Source: Methylotenera sp.
GTDB lineage: Bacteria; Pseudomonadota; Gammaproteobacteria; Burkholderiales; Methylophilaceae
DNA length: 7,504 nt
Assembly (NCBI GenBank): GCA_027487055.1
Contig: JAIYEJ010000256.1
Location: 1 to 7,504 of the forward strand
Direction of reading: 5' to 3'
Shown here: positions 7,196-7,504 of the stretch, piece after piece
Position numbering within the stretch: the stretch's first letter is position 1
Layout: each line of letters starts with the position of its first letter
Translations under genes and position numbers: made by a program
The notes under the pieces: generated by a model
The model's database searches: none
Seen by the model: only the letters and a program-made list of their open reading frames with translations
What the model was told of the DNA's origin: nothing

Positions 7196-7504
7196 AGGCA
7201 AACCTGTATCAGTTTGAGTGGCCAGTACGGGTATATTATGAAGATACTGATGCGGGTGGCGTGGTATACCATAGCACTTACTTAAACTTTATGGAACGCG
7301 CGCGCACTGAGTGGTTGCGGTACTTAGGCTTTGAACAAAACTATTTAAAAGATGTATTAAATGTAATTTTTGTGGTTCATAGCATGCAAATTGCATTTAG
7401 AAAACCAGCAAAGTTTAACGATATGCTTATAATTACGAGTGAAATTTCAAAAATTGGGCATGGTAGTTTTGAGTTTTTGCAAAAAATCAGCGTCAATCAA
7501 CAAA
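7180..7504 (+). CDS. ybgC: YbgC-type acyl-CoA thioesterase, 3' end outside window
   Basis: About 108 codons of a hotdog-fold (4HBT) thioesterase are visible; the family is usually about 130-140 aa, so only the last ~25 residues are cut off by the window edge. The diagnostic block is RVYYEDTDAGGVVYHSTYL (17-35) followed by FMERARTEWLRYLGF; the catalytic Asp is expected to be the second Asp of EDTD (residue 24), by analogy with D17 of Pseudomonas 4-hydroxybenzoyl-CoA thioesterase. The protein acts in the cytoplasm on acyl-CoA or acyl-ACP, possibly linked to phospholipid metabolism, and its gene normally precedes tolQ-tolR-tolA-tolB-pal; those would be expected just past the window. The start is inferred: no ATG exists in frame after the stop at 7174-7176, TTG at 7180 gives MATAIKANLYQFEWPVRVYY and overlaps ruvB, and CTG at 7204 is the only other option close to the conserved region. 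The overlap suggests co-transcription with ruvB. Confidence 0.9.
   Translation, partial: MATAIKANLYQFEWPVRVYYEDTDAGGVVYHSTYLNFMERARTEWLRYLGFEQNYLKDVLNVIFVVHSMQIAFRKPAKFNDMLIITSEISKIGHGSFEFLQKISVNQQ

Noticed and set aside
1..7504. CRISPR array, tRNA/rRNA genes, insertion sequence or attachment site
   Set aside because: No regularly spaced repeats, no transposase-like frame, no terminal inverted repeats and no tRNA-like fold were seen; the window is almost wholly covered by identified forward genes.

Overview
The window reads entirely on the + strand and is densely coding (largest gap 60 bases). It suggests a Gram-negative proteobacterium: it has a TonB-dependent outer-membrane receptor, a periplasmic binding protein, and ruvB followed directly by a YbgC-type thioesterase, the gene that usually heads the tol-pal cluster. 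The AT-rich codon use together with the ruvB-ybgC adjacency fits an AT-rich betaproteobacterium such as the Methylophilaceae. That placement is inference from gene order and composition, not from a search.

Layout. Bases 1-804 hold the 3' part of a DUF4349-family membrane protein gene whose start lies before the window; the frame is broken by one in-frame TGA at 304-306 and is otherwise open on both sides. Bases 858-6094 form a tight three-gene unit: a 713-aa TonB-dependent receptor, a 320-aa periplasmic substrate-binding protein of the TrpX/ABC_sub_bind type with no transporter genes beside it, and a 703-aa inner-membrane protein with a BarA-like periplasmic sensor region, HAMP, GGDEF and EAL domains. 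The second and third genes overlap by ATGA; the first and second are 24 bases apart with an unusual TTG start. Bases 6155-7195 encode RuvB. From 7180 to the window edge runs the first ~108 codons of a YbgC-type acyl-CoA thioesterase, overlapping the ruvB 3' end.

How the genes may work together. The three-gene unit has one component in each envelope layer: outer membrane (receptor), periplasm (binding protein) and inner membrane (c-di-GMP enzyme). The simplest reading is a trans-envelope sensory pathway in which a ligand imported or sensed by the receptor is bound by the soluble protein, which then tunes synthesis or breakdown of c-di-GMP. This resembles in principle the NspS-MbaA pair of Vibrio cholerae, with an outer-membrane receptor added. 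The ligand cannot be read from the sequence. ruvB and ybgC are housekeeping genes; ruvA is not next to ruvB here.
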